Notes: generated by a model from the sequence alone, not told the origin. A stretch of DNA of 64,000 nucleotides from Bryum argenteum (GCA_037043015.1 CM073321.1:32590101-32654100), one strand, 5' to 3'. Shown: positions 21,489-32,354, numbered from the stretch's first letter. Numbers and translations are program-made.

Positions 21489-24400
21489 GGGAAAGAAGTG
21501 CGACAAGAAGTACAAAGTGGCCGGGCTGAGATCGGCCAGTGGGCCGGATCGGAACTAAGGACGGAAAGCGGAAGACGGAGGGCAGGAGCGCAAGAAGACA
21601 AAAACCGCAGAAAGCGAGGAGGCAGGTGACGACAAGGGCGGATGGGTGGCCTTTTATAGAGGGAGCCGGAGTTAAGTCCGACCTCATGACTTGTTTTGCC
21701 GCCATCATTGCTATCTCCGTACGGAGTCGCCTTCTAGATTTCTCGCCATTATTAACTTCTTCGCCACTCCGTCCTTCAGCCGCCGTAATAACTTCCATTC
21801 CGGCCTCTGACAGCACGTCCTAGCCGTACGGTGACAGAGTACGGATTGGCAAATCCGTCCTTATTAACACAAACAAGATTTTAACTATAACACTTATTTG
21901 TAAAAACGTAATTGCCTTATAGTATACGGCCTAGCACATACTTAGGTCGGAATCTAGACTCTATACTTATTCTTAATGCGCATTAGAACTTAGTGGCCAA
22001 ATATCGAAAAAAACGGGGTCCGAGAATGATGATCACAGTATGGCATGGGACACAACGCAGCTCGTGTTGATCTCGTTGATTGAGTCCGCCTGCAAGGAAG
22101 TTCGAGTGGGCGATGAAGCTCCACGCTGAGCCAGGGATCCCCACCTGCTGGACCTCGAATGCCCACGGATATTGTGTGGTTTTTGGATGAGATTTGGATT
22201 TTGCCTTGCAGATTTGTAAATTGGTCGGACGAGTGCCAGACTTGCGTTGACACAAGTCTGACACTTGTCCGACCAAATTCTCATTTTTTTTTTAACTTTA
22301 GGTTGCTAATTGTGTTGGGGATGAGCCTCATTCGTGATAGTCGAGAGGGCAGGGTTATCAACCAGATGATGATCACAGTATGGGACACAACGCTCCTGGT
22401 GTTAATCTCGATGATTGGATCTTCCTGGGAGGCACTTGGAGCGGGCGAGGAAGCTCCATGCTGAGCCAGGGATCCCTACCTGCTGGACCTCGAAAGCCCA
22501 CGGATATTGTCTCGTTTTGGAGGAGCCTTGGATTTTGCCTTGCAGATTTGTGAATTGGTCGGACAAGTACCATACTTGCGTCGATGCAAGTCACACACTT
22601 GTCCGACCAAATTCTAAATATTTTTTACTTTTGGCTGCTGATTGTGTGGAGGATGAGCGTCATTCGTGATAGCCGAGAGTGCGGGGTTATCAACCAGATG
22701 ATGATCAGAGTATGGGACACAACGCTCCTGGTGTTAATCTTGATGATTGGATCTGCCTGGGAGGCATTTGGAGCGGGCGAGGAAGCTCCACGCTAAGCCT
22801 GGGATCCCCACCTGCTGGACCTCGAAAGCCCACGGATATTGTGGGGTTTTTGGATGAGTATTGGATTTTGCCTTGCAGAGTTTTGAATTGGTCGGACGAG
22901 TGCCACACTTGCGTCGACGCAAGTCTGACACTTGTCCAACCAAATTCTCATTTGTTTTTATACTTTAGGTTGTTGATTGTGTGGAGGATGAGCGTCATTC
23001 GTGATAGCCAAGAGAGCAGGCTTAACAACCAGATGATGATCACAGTATGGGACACAACGTTGCTGGTGTTAATCTCGATAATTGGATCTGCCTGGGAGGC
23101 ACTTGGAGCGTGATAACGCTCCACGTTGAGCCAGGGATCCCCACCTGCTAGACCTCGAAAGCCCACGGATATTATCTGGTTTTGGATAAGTATTGGATTT
23201 AGCCTTGCAGATTTGTGAATTGGTCGGACGAGTGCGAGACTTGCGTCGACGCAAGTCTGACACTTATCCGACCAAATTCTCATATTTTTTTTAGTTTTGG
23301 CTGCTGATTGTGTCGAGGATGAGCGTCATTCGTGATAGCCAAGAGTGGGGGGTTATCAACCAGATGTTGATCACACTATGGTATGCGTCACAACACTGCT
23401 CGTGTTGATCTCGTTGGTTGGGTCTGTCTGCGAGGCAGTTTGAGCAGGCGACGAAGCTTCACGCTGAGCCAGGGATCCCCACCTGCTGGACCTCGAATGC
23501 CCACGGATGTTGTGTGGTTCTTGGATGAGTATTGGATTTTGCCTTGCAGATTTGTGAATTGGTCGGACGAGTGCCAAACTTGCGTCGACACAAGTCTGAC
23601 ACTTGTCCGACCAAATTCTCATTTTTTTTTACTTTTGGCTGTTGATTGTGTGGAGGATGAGCGTCATTCGTGATAGCCGAGAGGGCGGGGTTATCAACCT
23701 GATGTTGATCACAGTATGGTTTGGGACACAACGCTGCTGGTTTTGATCTCGTTGATTGAGTCTCCTTCAAGGCAGTTCGAGCGGGCGCTGAAGCTCCACG
23801 CTGAGCCTGGGATCTCCACCTGCTGGACCTCGAAATTCCACGGTTATTGTGTGGTTTTTGGATGAGTATTAGATTTTGCCTTGCAAGTTTGTGAATTGGT
23901 CAGACGAGTGCCAGACTTGCGTCGACGCAAGTCTGACACTTGTCCGACCAAATTCTCATTTTTTTAACTTTAGGCTGCTGATTGTGTCGATATGAGCGTC
24001 GTTCGTGTTTGCCGAGAGGGCGGGTTATCAACCAGATGATGATCACTGTATGGTATGGGACACAACGCTGCTGGCTTAATCTCGTTGTTTGAGTCTCGTG
24101 CGAGGCAGTTCGAGCGGGCAATGAAGCTCCTTGCTGAGCCTGGGATCTCCACCTGCTGGACCTCGGAAGCCCACGGATATTGTGTGGTTTTTGGATGAGT
24201 ATTAAATTTTGCCTTGCAGATTTTTGAATTGGTCGGACGAGTGCTCCTCGTTGATCACAGTATGGTTTGGGAGCACTACGCTGCTGGTGTTAATCTCGTC
24301 GATTGATTCTGCCTTCGAGGGAGTTCGATCGGGCCATGAAGCTCCACGCTTAGCCTAGGATCAGCACCTCGAATGCCTTCGGATTTTGTGTTTTTTTTGG

Positions 24401-24869
24401 ATGAATATTGGATTATCAACCAGATGCTCCTCGTGGATCACAGTATGGTATGGGAGGACTATGCTAATGGTGTTAATCTCGTTGATTGAGTCTGCCTTCG
24501 AGGCAATTCGAGCGGGCCATGAAGCTCCACGCTGAGCTCGGGCATCCCGTTGGTCGACCAAATTCTCATTTTTTTTACTTCGGGCTGCTTATTCTGTCGC
24601 GGATGAGCGTCAATCTGGATTGTCCTTCGGGTTCCAGAAGGTTGTTAGCTCTGAGCTTTTTGTGAGCTGGAGGATGGTGGCTCCTCTTTTACACGGTCGT
24701 GACGGTGCCTGGCTAGCATGTAGACTGCGAATTGACTTCATTTGCCGTGACTTATGAATTTTGTTGAATTTATTTCTTAACAGAAGGTGGATTGATTAAG
24801 TTGAGTTTTATTTAAATTTGATTTCTGTAGTTTGGTTCTTAAATCCCGATGTTGGTGGTGTTCTTGCAG

Positions 24870-25187
24870 GATCCTTTCAAGCGAATTTTAGCTCATATTA
24901 AAGAGGAATCTGATGCAGATAGCGACCTTACCGCTATGAGAGATCATGTGTTGGCTGTAGTAGAGTCCCGTCCATTAGTCATAGCATTGATTGCGGTTCC
25001 CGAAACTCCACCTCTTGCCTCACCTGTCTGTCACACTTCACATGTTGATGTAGATTGGATTGCACGAGCAGTTAACATGGGAATTAATAAGAATGATGCC
25101 AAAGCACGTTGTATACAGGAGAAGGAATTTGCTAGACTTGCACCTAGACGTGCGCCACGTCTTGCTGCAAAGATGCAATCTCCTTAG
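24870..25187 (+). CDS. Small protein gene of unit D (last exon), PRRxPRLA tail
   Basis: An acceptor TTCTTGCAG ends at 24869 and the exon runs to TAG at 25185-25187. It encodes HIKEESDADSDLTAMRDHVL and VVESRPLVIALIAVPETPP, then a tail EFARLAPRRAPRLAAKM. The unit-E homologue at 60232-60609 keeps the same layout (SDFEEMRERVLETLGKRVLV, AARVTPRRSPRLAL), so both the acidic/hydrophobic front and the Arg/Pro tail are under family-level conservation. No known domain. The first exon was not identified; the satellite array lies directly upstream. Its downstream neighbour on the same strand is the ParB/methyltransferase-like gene. Confidence 0.6.
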   Translation, partial: DPFKRILAHIKEESDADSDLTAMRDHVLAVVESRPLVIALIAVPETPPLASPVCHTSHVDVDWIARAVNMGINKNDAKARCIQEKEFARLAPRRAPRLAAKMQSP

Positions 25188-25327
25188 ATTTATTGGAACA
25201 TTATATGATATGTTTATCATATACTTATTTACAAAAAGATTATGTACTCCTTTTTATTTATTGTTCTTCATTTCACACTATCTTATGCTTATTGTGGTGT
25301 GTTGTATTTGATTTTCTGGATTTCCAG

Positions 25328-26208
25328 ATGAGCATAGCTCAAGTCCATCTCATTCAAGATGAAGAAGCAAACCCGCCTCCTCTTAATCCTCCTCAAACTG
25401 TAACTTCCGATGGAGATGAACTCATACTTGATAGTGTGAGAAATGTTGATGACTTGAGAAGTGCAGTTCCGCAAGGGACTCCTTCAGTAACCGATCGCCA
25501 ACTTGTGGAAGGCGAATGCAATGCAGTTTCAAGTAACAATCCTTTCGAAGTTGCAGATATTCATCTACCAACGGAAGACCATGATGGATACCAATCCCTC
25601 TCGGATGATGAAGAATCTACATTGCCTGAAGGTGTCAATGTTGGAATCATTCACATGCCCACACATCTTGAAAACAAGGACCCCGACTGGAGTGCTAACA
25701 AGATGCGAATGCTCCAGAAGAGTGATTCGATTGCAATCATCAACAGGTTACGTTACAAACCTGTTAAAAAGTCTCGTATGCTTGTTCCACTTTGTCGCCT
25801 CGTCTGTTATCCGAAGGTCCGACCGATTTCTGAATAAGACGTTCAAAAACTAGAGAATGAGTTCAACAAAGGCAACCGCGAAGGTGATCGGGTAATGTAC
25901 GTGTCTCCCTTTGATAGAAAAGGCCGACAAAAAATCTTTGACACTCAACATGTACTTTGAACGAACCTGCTTTAGAAAGCCGCGAATGAAGAGTTCGAGA
26001 GTACGCTGCGGTCCGATCCAGATCTTCATAACCTTTGTGACAAATATTTCTATGTCTACGAAGGTAACCACCGTATTACAGCGTGGATGCGCCATATTGA
26101 GAGATACCACAAGAGTGATCCCTCGTGGTACATTTCGGTTGACTGCATCGTTCTCGATGCACGTGGAGAAAGCAATCTCCTCCTCGACGCTATGAACGAC
26201 GTAAACTG
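25328..26208 (+). pseudogene. Unit D large gene: N-terminal acidic region and ParB-like segment
   Basis: ATG at 25328 (MSIAQVHLIQDEEANPPPLN). After an acidic linker comes SIAIINRLRYKPVKKSR, LCRLVCYPKVRPI, DVQKLENEFNKGN, then KYFYVYEGNHRITAWMRHI and SWYISVDCIVLDARGE. The GNHRxxAW motif followed by a short V-x-C-I-V strand is what one sees at the core of ParB/Srx-type N-terminal domains, which in bacteria and phages are often fused to DNA methyltransferases; assignment is tentative. One frame holds throughout to a donor at 26208 (NW codon split), but three in-frame stops (25835 TAA, 25958 TGA, 25973 TAG) show decay. The unit-E copy has E-S-D where D has the first stop. Confidence 0.5.
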
Positions 26209-26298
26209 GTCAGCATATGTCGCATTCATTTATGATTTATGATTTGTTTTATGATTGTGTCATATACGATTTCTCTCATTTCTCGTTCTATGATCTAG

Positions 26299-27410
26299 GA
26301 CTACTGAACATGATCACGTCGAAGACAGTTTGTGTGCGAAACTCCAACGCATGAGGAAGTTTGGTAAATTGAAACTCGAAGATTTCAAGGACCTCATTTC
26401 TCCCGAAGATTACAAGATCTGTAAGAATGCCAAAGCAAAAAAGGAGACGTGGTATCCTGTGACAATAGACGTTTTTGTAAAATTTCTATATGCGGTACGT
26501 TCACTATATATGTGCTCGACTCATTTTCTTCAAATTTATCTAAAACAACTTCTCATTTGAGTTCTTGTTGTTTTATAGAGGAGGTTAGCGAAAAAATCCG
26601 ACGATGCTGAAGCTACGTACTACGCCACGGTTCCAAAAGATAAACAAACTGGACCGGGAGTATGGAGTGCCATGGATAACGCAATCAAGGCTGAAATCAA
26701 ATTAATACGTGGCAAGAATTTCGACAAGATGGTAGCCGTGGCCAATATCAAACTCGGGAAAGTATTTGCGAAAGAGGTATTGCTAGCTGGGTTCTTCGAT
26801 TACTGACACTGTAACTGTCTCTATGTTCTAATGCTCTAATCAAAACTGTGATTGTGATGTGCAGATTAATTTTCATTACAGCCAGAACCTGAAACCCGAT
26901 ATGACAATTGATCGCTTACAAATGGTGGCCACTACATTCACTTCGATTCCAAGGGAAAGTGGCTCCAATGTGGAACTCATCAAACGAAGTTCGACGATCA
27001 TTTCGCTTCCCAGAAGAACGCCCTATAAAAGATAAAGCGTTGGTTTCATTTTTACATCGTGCTTCTCTTTGGGCACAGGTAACTCGCATTTTCGTTCTCT
27101 GATTACAAAATTTGAGTTTATATGTTACTTTAAATACTAACATGTTTCCTATATTCTCAGCTTGAGCAATCACTTGAAAGTGAATTGCAGAATCTAGTAG
27201 ATAACGAGAACATCAACATTGAGTGGTCTAGTGTTGTCCTAAAGCCATCCGCGTATATCGAGAAGTGGAGGTTGCTCTTATGGGAGAAAGCATTCGGAAA
27301 CTATCTTTCTCCAACTGCAAGTCCGAAGTTCATTAAAGGCTCGGATCTTCGTAAGATTACTGGAGGCAAAGCCACAATTAAGCGACTTCTTTTCCTCTAT
27401 GTATTCCCTT
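26299..27410 (+). pseudogene. Unit D large gene: middle exons
   Basis: Exons 26299-26494, 26579-26776, 26875-27078 and 27161 to about 27400 are bounded by good GT-AG sites (introns of 82-98 bases). The first joins in phase with the preceding exon (N-W-T-T-E-H). Conserved blocks shared with unit E: RMRKFGKLKLEDFKDL, KETWYPVTIDVFVKFLY, GKNFDKMVAVAN, WPLHS...G-K...WNSSN, RASLWAQ and ENINIEWSSVVLKPSAYIEK, LSPTASPKF. A frame change occurs around 26905 inside the third of these exons. No family was recognised for this middle region. Confidence 0.55.
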
Positions 27411-27482
27411 TCCTATAATATATTATTACAAGTGGTTCAACGTATTCAATTTTCTCTCTCTAATTTGTTTATCTTCTTGTAG

Positions 27483-29442
27483 CTACTTAAAACAAGAGCT
27501 CGTTGCCAAGGGGGCATTAGCTTCGTTCTCCATTCCAATGGAGTTCGAGGACGTTTCAGTCACGAATGATCCCCGCAGCTTTTTCTCCTCATCCCAACAA
27601 GAGCGGTTTACCAACTCCCAATTGACGACTGGTGGATGGTTCCTTGAGTGCGACGACAACTATGTGCACAAGGAAGAGACGCATCTTCTTCGGAACATCG
27701 CTTCAAACCCATCTGACTCTGAACCGATTGAGATTAACGACGATGAAGATGACGACCTCTCCATTTTGCCAGTCGCACCTGATCCAATTTCTTCTCCTTC
27801 TTCACCACTTGCAATGCCCAAGTCTTGTGCAAACAGGAGGCAACGCAACGCTGTTGCGGAGCCTGTTGTAGATCTTCAGCAAGAGACCGAAGAAATTCCT
27901 CCCCTCCAAGAAGACATTGCAGGGCCTGAAGATGCTGATCTGACTCAGGTTTCAGAGGGTGCGACAAACAATGCAAATTGACGCAGTGCAAGACTGACTC
28001 AACTTTCAACAGGTGGACTTACGAATGTTGGGCCCCCTCCTCAATCATTCACCGTTGACCACAACTCTCAGCAGTTGCCGCGTTGCCTCAGCCAGCCAAT
28101 ATTTGCCAAACGTCCTCTTCCGAAACCAAATCACATTGGTAGCAGCTCGTCGTCAAAAATTTCAGTCACTCTGCCAATGTATCTCGAGAAGGGCAACATT
28201 GGAGATTTGGTACATCAATCGTCGAAGACTGCAAAATGGGATTTGCAAATCCTCGATATCGTCGAGCACATCAAGAAGGTTTTATTTCATACATTTGTCA
28301 TTTATGATCTCCCTAATTACGCTTTGTGCTTGTGAATCAACTAACCACTTTCTCATTATTCACTTGTATCTCAGATTGGCAAAGACCGTAAGTACCCGTG
28401 TTCGGCGATGGAGTATGATCCCAAGCATCCAGGGATTGATCTCATTTTTGTAGATGCTCCCGAGAACTTGCCTGTACCGGATGTGTCTCCAATAGAAATT
28501 CCATCCTGGAACCGGCGAGACAAACCCTACTTTGAGAGCCTCTTCGTGTTTGCGGCGTATCATTTGACAGACGTTGGAGCCATTCTTCTGATGCATCCCA
28601 AATGTTGTAGAATCGAGCGTACTCTCGATTGTGAGTCGCATACATATAGTTTTCGTCTTATAGGCGGGTGTGGCAATCATACCTGATGAAGAAGACCACC
28701 TCTGTAACTTTGCAGAGAAAGAAACATTGCGTTATCGTCCGGACGGTACGCCCTGGCGAGGCTCGCGTGAGAAGGACCCCTCCTTCATTCAATGTTTTGT
28801 CGATTGTCTCACGGACGATGGAGGTATTGTATTCGACTGGAGCGCAAGTACAGGTAATGTTTCTGTAATCACTGCGTTAGAATTTGTTCATACATTTTGC
28901 ATTTCTAACGTGTGCTTCTGATTTTTTAGGTGCATCTGTGATTGCTTGCGCGCGCTCCAACCGACACCTCATCGCTATGGAACCTGACAAAGAAATCTTT
29001 GATGGTGTACTAGCGGAATACAAGAATGGTCCTCCCGGTGATGAAGAAAGTGAAGAATTGGCCCCTCTTGCGGATTATGACTCTGATGAACCGGTCGCGA
29101 AGAAGCCACGAAAGTTCATTGGTGTGTAATACCATCTTGTATTCTCTTTCTCCATTTTAAATTACGTACTTACAAATCAGTAGTATTGACTTTCCTTGTA
29201 CTTTTAGGATCGCAGGTTTGAAGGAGCGATTGACTCGCAACGCTCATCTCTACAAGAGCCCTCCATCAACATTCACCCTACCATCCTACGCTGAGCGTCT
29301 TGCTCAAGAGTTTGTTCAAGCTCCATCTCCCATTTCGTCTGACACTCCACGTCGACGTTATAGCAATAGTGTGCTTAAGTTTATAGACTTTGAGGCAGAT
29401 GAGTGTGATCAGCACTTTAATGGTACTACACCGTCTGCCTAG
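27483..29442 (+). pseudogene. Unit D large gene: permuted N4/N6 DNA-methyltransferase-like C-terminus
   Basis: Exons 27483-28278, 28375 to about 28670, 28674-28853, 28930-29121 and 29215-29442 (TAG). The layout is that of the beta-class amino methyltransferases with the catalytic motif before the SAM motif: DLIFVDAPENLPVP where a D/S-P-P-Y motif would be, HLTDVGAILLMHP strand, then CFVDCLTDDGGIVFDWSAST followed by GASVIACARSNRHLIAMEPD and KEIFDGVL (the DPFxGxGT...GRxxIGIE block). The tail is LPSYAERLAQEFV ... FIDFEADECDQHF. DAPE instead of DPPY/SPPY makes catalysis doubtful. One in-frame TGA (27979) and a small frame change/deletion near 28665 mark decay. Splice of exon FDWSASTG/ASV is exact and in phase. 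Confidence 0.6.
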
Positions 29443-30279
29443 TTTGGGATTTGCTTTCTGATAGGTACTGGACATGGTAGCGCCATACATTCGTAGTTTA
29501 TCATGATCTATTACTTATATACTATCTATATGTGTTTTTCAATATATATGGTTTTATATTTTTATTTATCGTTATTTTCTTTTAAAGCTTAAGCTACACT
29601 AAGTGTTTCAAGTATTACTCTGAGTATCTTAATACAGTGTAATCTAAGCGAGGCATGCCTTTAACGGTGACGTCAGCCCTAATTTTGTTGTAACTTCTTC
29701 AACTCCAATTTTCATGCATCGGTGTATATAAATGTTTAAGTTTTAAACTCAATGCAGACTAAAATTTTTAGAAGGTTCTTTTTCTTTTTCATTGGAGTGA
29801 TGGAATCTTGCCAATGTTGGTAGAGGCTATAGTCGCGTATTTGTATAGCTTTGGATAGCTGCTTTAAGACGCAGTGCAACGCCCAAACGAGGCCGAGGAG
29901 AATCGAACTCGGACCACTACAATGCGACATGAATGTCTTTCTGTACACCTTACAAGGAGACACGGAAAGACGACCTGTAGTGATAAATTTCAGATTATAT
30001 AAATCGAAGCATTTACATATAATTCTGACAAATGTAATAGGAAATCTATGACGTCATCCCTAATTACTCCCCAAATATTAAAATCGATAAAATAAACTTA
30101 TTGATTACCGAACGAGCCATCCAAAAGTAGGGTTTAGATTTTGTATATGATTTGAATTGGATTGGTTACACATGATGATGCTAGCCTATAATTTAATTAA
30201 CGTTTATTCAAACTTGCAAATGTGGATTATTTATGAAATATTGTATGACCTCAATACCATGAAAATGGATGGATAAATG
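29443..30279. other. Unit D downstream region with tRNA-like B box (possible SINE)
   Basis: Mostly AT-rich. On the minus strand, 29913-29898 reads CCGAGTTCGATTCTCC, a good RNA polymerase III B box, flanked by CATTGTAGTGGT and followed by CTCGGCCTCGTTTGGGC and an A-rich AATGAAAAAGAAAAAGAA stretch. The piece at 54180-54230 is similar (CATTGTAACGCGGTAG, GGGTTCGAATCCC, GCCTCGTTCGAGC). No complete cloverleaf could be drawn, so I do not call a tRNA gene; a tRNA-derived SINE fragment is likely. Confidence 0.4.
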
Positions 30280-30440
30280 ACCTATGTCCACGGTTTTGGG
30301 TACTTTTATGCCTAAAAATGACCATTTCAAAATTTCAGAACCACCCATTCCATGGTAATAGGGCCATTAACTTTAACATTTTTTCCTTCTTACTGCTCAA
30401 ACTTCACCGCTCACCGCTCAACGCTCACACCGGTGGTTTC
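30280..30440 (+). repeat. Orphan 3' terminus resembling the MULE-like elements
   Basis: CCACGGTTTTGGGTAC (30290) and, at 30405-30436, CACCGCTCACCGCTCAACGC then TCACACCGGTGG closely match the termini of elements A and B (CCACGGGTTTGGGTCAC; CGCTCACCGCTCAACGCTCA). There is no transposase next to it on the left; unit D ends 840 bases upstream. It may be a solo end left by a deletion or the end of a short non-autonomous relative. Confidence 0.55.
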
Positions 30441-30696
30441 CCCAGGAGACGACCAAACTCGCACCGAAGAGATTGCAACTTGCTAGACTACCTTATTCTC
30501 GAAGCATGTCTTCGTCGTTTTCCAATCTAGCAAATCAGGGCGAAAGTTTAGAATTTCAAGTGATTTTCTTACTTCTGCTTTTGTTTTCTAGTTTTCATAT
30601 TCTATTTTCTGTATTGCTTGCAGATGCACTCTCGCTGTCTTAAGATCCGATTGATGACCGTCAACTTCTCTGATTGATTTGTTTGAGTGTGTGTAG

Positions 30697-31098
30697 ATGG
30701 ATCCGACCTTCGTCGCTACATTTGCAGATTTCATTTTGCAGTCTATCCATACAAACTGTGTGTGGGATCCGGATTTTAAGTTCGACCTGGACTTTGAGTC
30801 CTTGCAACTCATTGTCGACCTCGCTAGAGCATGCTCACTTTTGAGGACGTACCTTCACACCCGTGCGGTGTATTTTGCTCTGAAATCAACCGTTTTTTAT
30901 GCAGCAATATTGTAGGTTCCATATTGGTGCGGACGATATGTTGTCTTCTAGGTGCGGACGATATGGTCTAACTTCAAGAAGTTGCAGTGTGGTCCTCAAG
31001 CTGCCTTCTATCAAAGTGTTTACGTTCACAAGCCATTAGTAGAAATGAGCCCTAAAGAGCTCATGTCGCTGCATGAAGAATTACTGCGATCAGTGTAA
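30697..31098 (+). CDS. Putative small two-exon gene, unrecognised
   Basis: The ATG at 30697 opens a 72-codon frame of normal composition (MDPTFVATFADFILQSIHTN, LDFESLQLIVDLARACSLLR). A TCTTCTAG acceptor at 30944-30951 is followed by a second open stretch to TAA at 31096-31098 (VRTIWSNFKKLQCGPQAAFY, VHKPLVEMSPKELMSLHEEL). The best donor near 30912 (ATT/GTAGGT) does not join them in phase, and the acceptor region carries a direct duplication of GTGCGGACGATATG. Possibly real but damaged. No family recognised. Confidence 0.35.
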
Positions 31099-32108
31099 TG
31101 AATTCTATTTCTGTTTGTAAAGATAGCTAAAAAGGAGCCATCAAACTTTGTTTATTGTCCAATGCCCAAACTGTTTCATGAATATTGGTTTCTGTAATTT
31201 TCATATGCATACTTAGTCCCGCTCTATCCATTCGTATAACGTATTCAAGTGAAATACACCATATTTCAGTACAATGAATGACGATAAATTCATACTCTGA
31301 AGTCTCACTTATATATAGGGGGATCCACCCATACGTAATGTACACTTCCTGTTTGGTTCCTATAAATTTATTAAATGTTACTAAATCTATTATACTATAG
31401 TGCATCGGTGGATCTCCCCATGTCAACTGTAGACTACGTTTGCTTCTGTGACCGCATTTGCTTCCTGTTAAATGACGCGACTTGCTCAAGGCAGTTCGAT
31501 GGCTTCAATAGTTGAAGTTTAAAATGACGCTTGCCATGGGGCGATCGCCTAATGTGATGTACTACAACTTTGTATTCGTTTTTCTTTCGTACAGGATATC
31601 TTACGTACTAGTTATCTTTCGCCTAGAAAATGGCATTTTCTTTTTACCCCACTTATGTGGTTGATATATTATGGATGTGTTTGACTCCTTGCTTTTGTTT
31701 TTGTTCCCTCATTTTGTAAATAGCTAATGATGCCAATTTCCTTATCTGTATCGGGGGATCGACCCATGTGTAACAGTTGTAATGGTCATTTTTTGTTTTC
31801 CTTCTCTGGTTGCCATTCTTTTCTTTTATTATGCATTTAATTTTGTGCAGAAGATCGGTGTTTCTTGCGTCGCGAAATGGGTACTTATAGTTCTGTATCT
31901 TTTTGATGTTTCACTCAGAGTTCTCAGAAGCCAACGCTGCTGTGGATTTGGTTCGTTACTCTTTCGTCTTGATAATGTCGTAACTTTATTTTTCCCACTT
32001 TCCTATGTGCAGAATACAAGTTTTAATTTTTCTAGTCTTCTTCTTAATTTAGACTCTCCACCACTGTAATTCACTCCTCCAACCACAATTACAGATTGGT
32101 GGAAACCA
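31099..32108. other. No recognisable gene
   Basis: Only short frames; a T-rich stretch at 31780-32060 encodes hydrophobic shadows. Two 'GGGGGATCSACCCAT'-like pieces (31319 and 31753) suggest an old local duplication. Confidence 0.5.
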
Positions 32109-32354
32109 CAATTCCGTTAAAATGGCACTATGCCATGTGCCATTTTGTCACACCAAATCTTACATATGCGCTCACATGGAATGGTGTATTATGTAATATT
32201 ACAATATTTTGATAATATCACTCCTTTGTATACATTGTCACTCATTTTTCATAATATCACCTTCAAATTATGTTATATCACATGGTTTTTAAACCGCAGT
32301 TTAGAAAGTTGAGCTGTGCCATTTTAGCGGCATAACGCCATTTTAACGAAATTG
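32109..32354. mobile_element. 246-bp MITE, copy 2
   Basis: Same length and end structure as the copy at 12801-13046 (CAATTCCGTTAAAATGGC at the left, inverse at the right with one change, AACGAAATTG). Non-coding. Its presence at two unrelated sites, one inside element A's intron, marks it as a dispersed family. Confidence 0.9.

Larger units (their letters stand above)
18575..22025 (-). mobile_element. 3,451-bp unclassified element inside the satellite, with 5-bp target duplication
   Basis: The satellite sequence is interrupted exactly: ATGAT occurs at 18570-18574 and again at 22026-22030, and joining the two sides restores the normal unit (GATGATGATCACAG). The element begins TGTCGGATGCC and ends in GGGGTCCGAGA; read inward the ends match at 8 of 11 positions. 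Two long minus-strand reading frames lie in the middle (20859-21488 and 19579-20805). No reverse transcriptase, integrase or transposase was recognised, and no long terminal direct repeats were seen, so it is probably non-autonomous. Confidence 0.8.
17836..24625. repeat. Satellite array, ~335-bp unit, with long palindrome
   Basis: The landmark GGTCGGACGAGTGCCA occurs at 18094, 18429, 22223, 22557, 22890, 23222, 23561, 23898 and (truncated) 24231. After removing the 3,456 bases added by an insertion, spacing is 332-339 bases. Each unit has GCTGCTGATTGTGTGGAGGA, GATGATGATCACAGTATGG, TGGGATCCCCACCTGCTGGA, GGATTTTGCCTTGCAG and then a ~52-bp inverted repeat, followed by AAATTCTCATTTTTTTT. The last two units (24240-24625) are shortened and degraded, as expected at an array edge. 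Frames appear on both strands in phase with the unit and are not evidence of coding. Confidence 0.9.

Noticed and set aside
17910-24152. Many open frames of 60-140 codons on both strands through the satellite (for example CQTCVDASLALVRP on minus)
   Set aside because: They repeat once per ~335-bp unit, exist on both strands at once and follow the palindrome; this is repeat periodicity, not coding.
18094-24260. CRISPR array suggested by regular palindromic repeats
   Set aside because: Whole ~335-bp units are repeated, with no unique spacers, and the context is eukaryotic with introns and plant-type elements.
25328-26208. An alternative genetic code reading stops as amino acids in unit D
   Set aside because: All three stop codons appear in frame, at places where unit E has different ordinary residues or other lesions, and intact genes nearby use normal stops.
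24870-29442. Bacterial contamination because of ParB-like and methyltransferase-like motifs
   Set aside because: The gene has several well-formed GT-AG introns that join in phase, and a second copy lies among plant-type transposons.
29870-29940. A functional tRNA gene
   Set aside because: Only the B box/T-arm is convincing; acceptor stem and A box cannot be paired. The same holds for 54180-54230.
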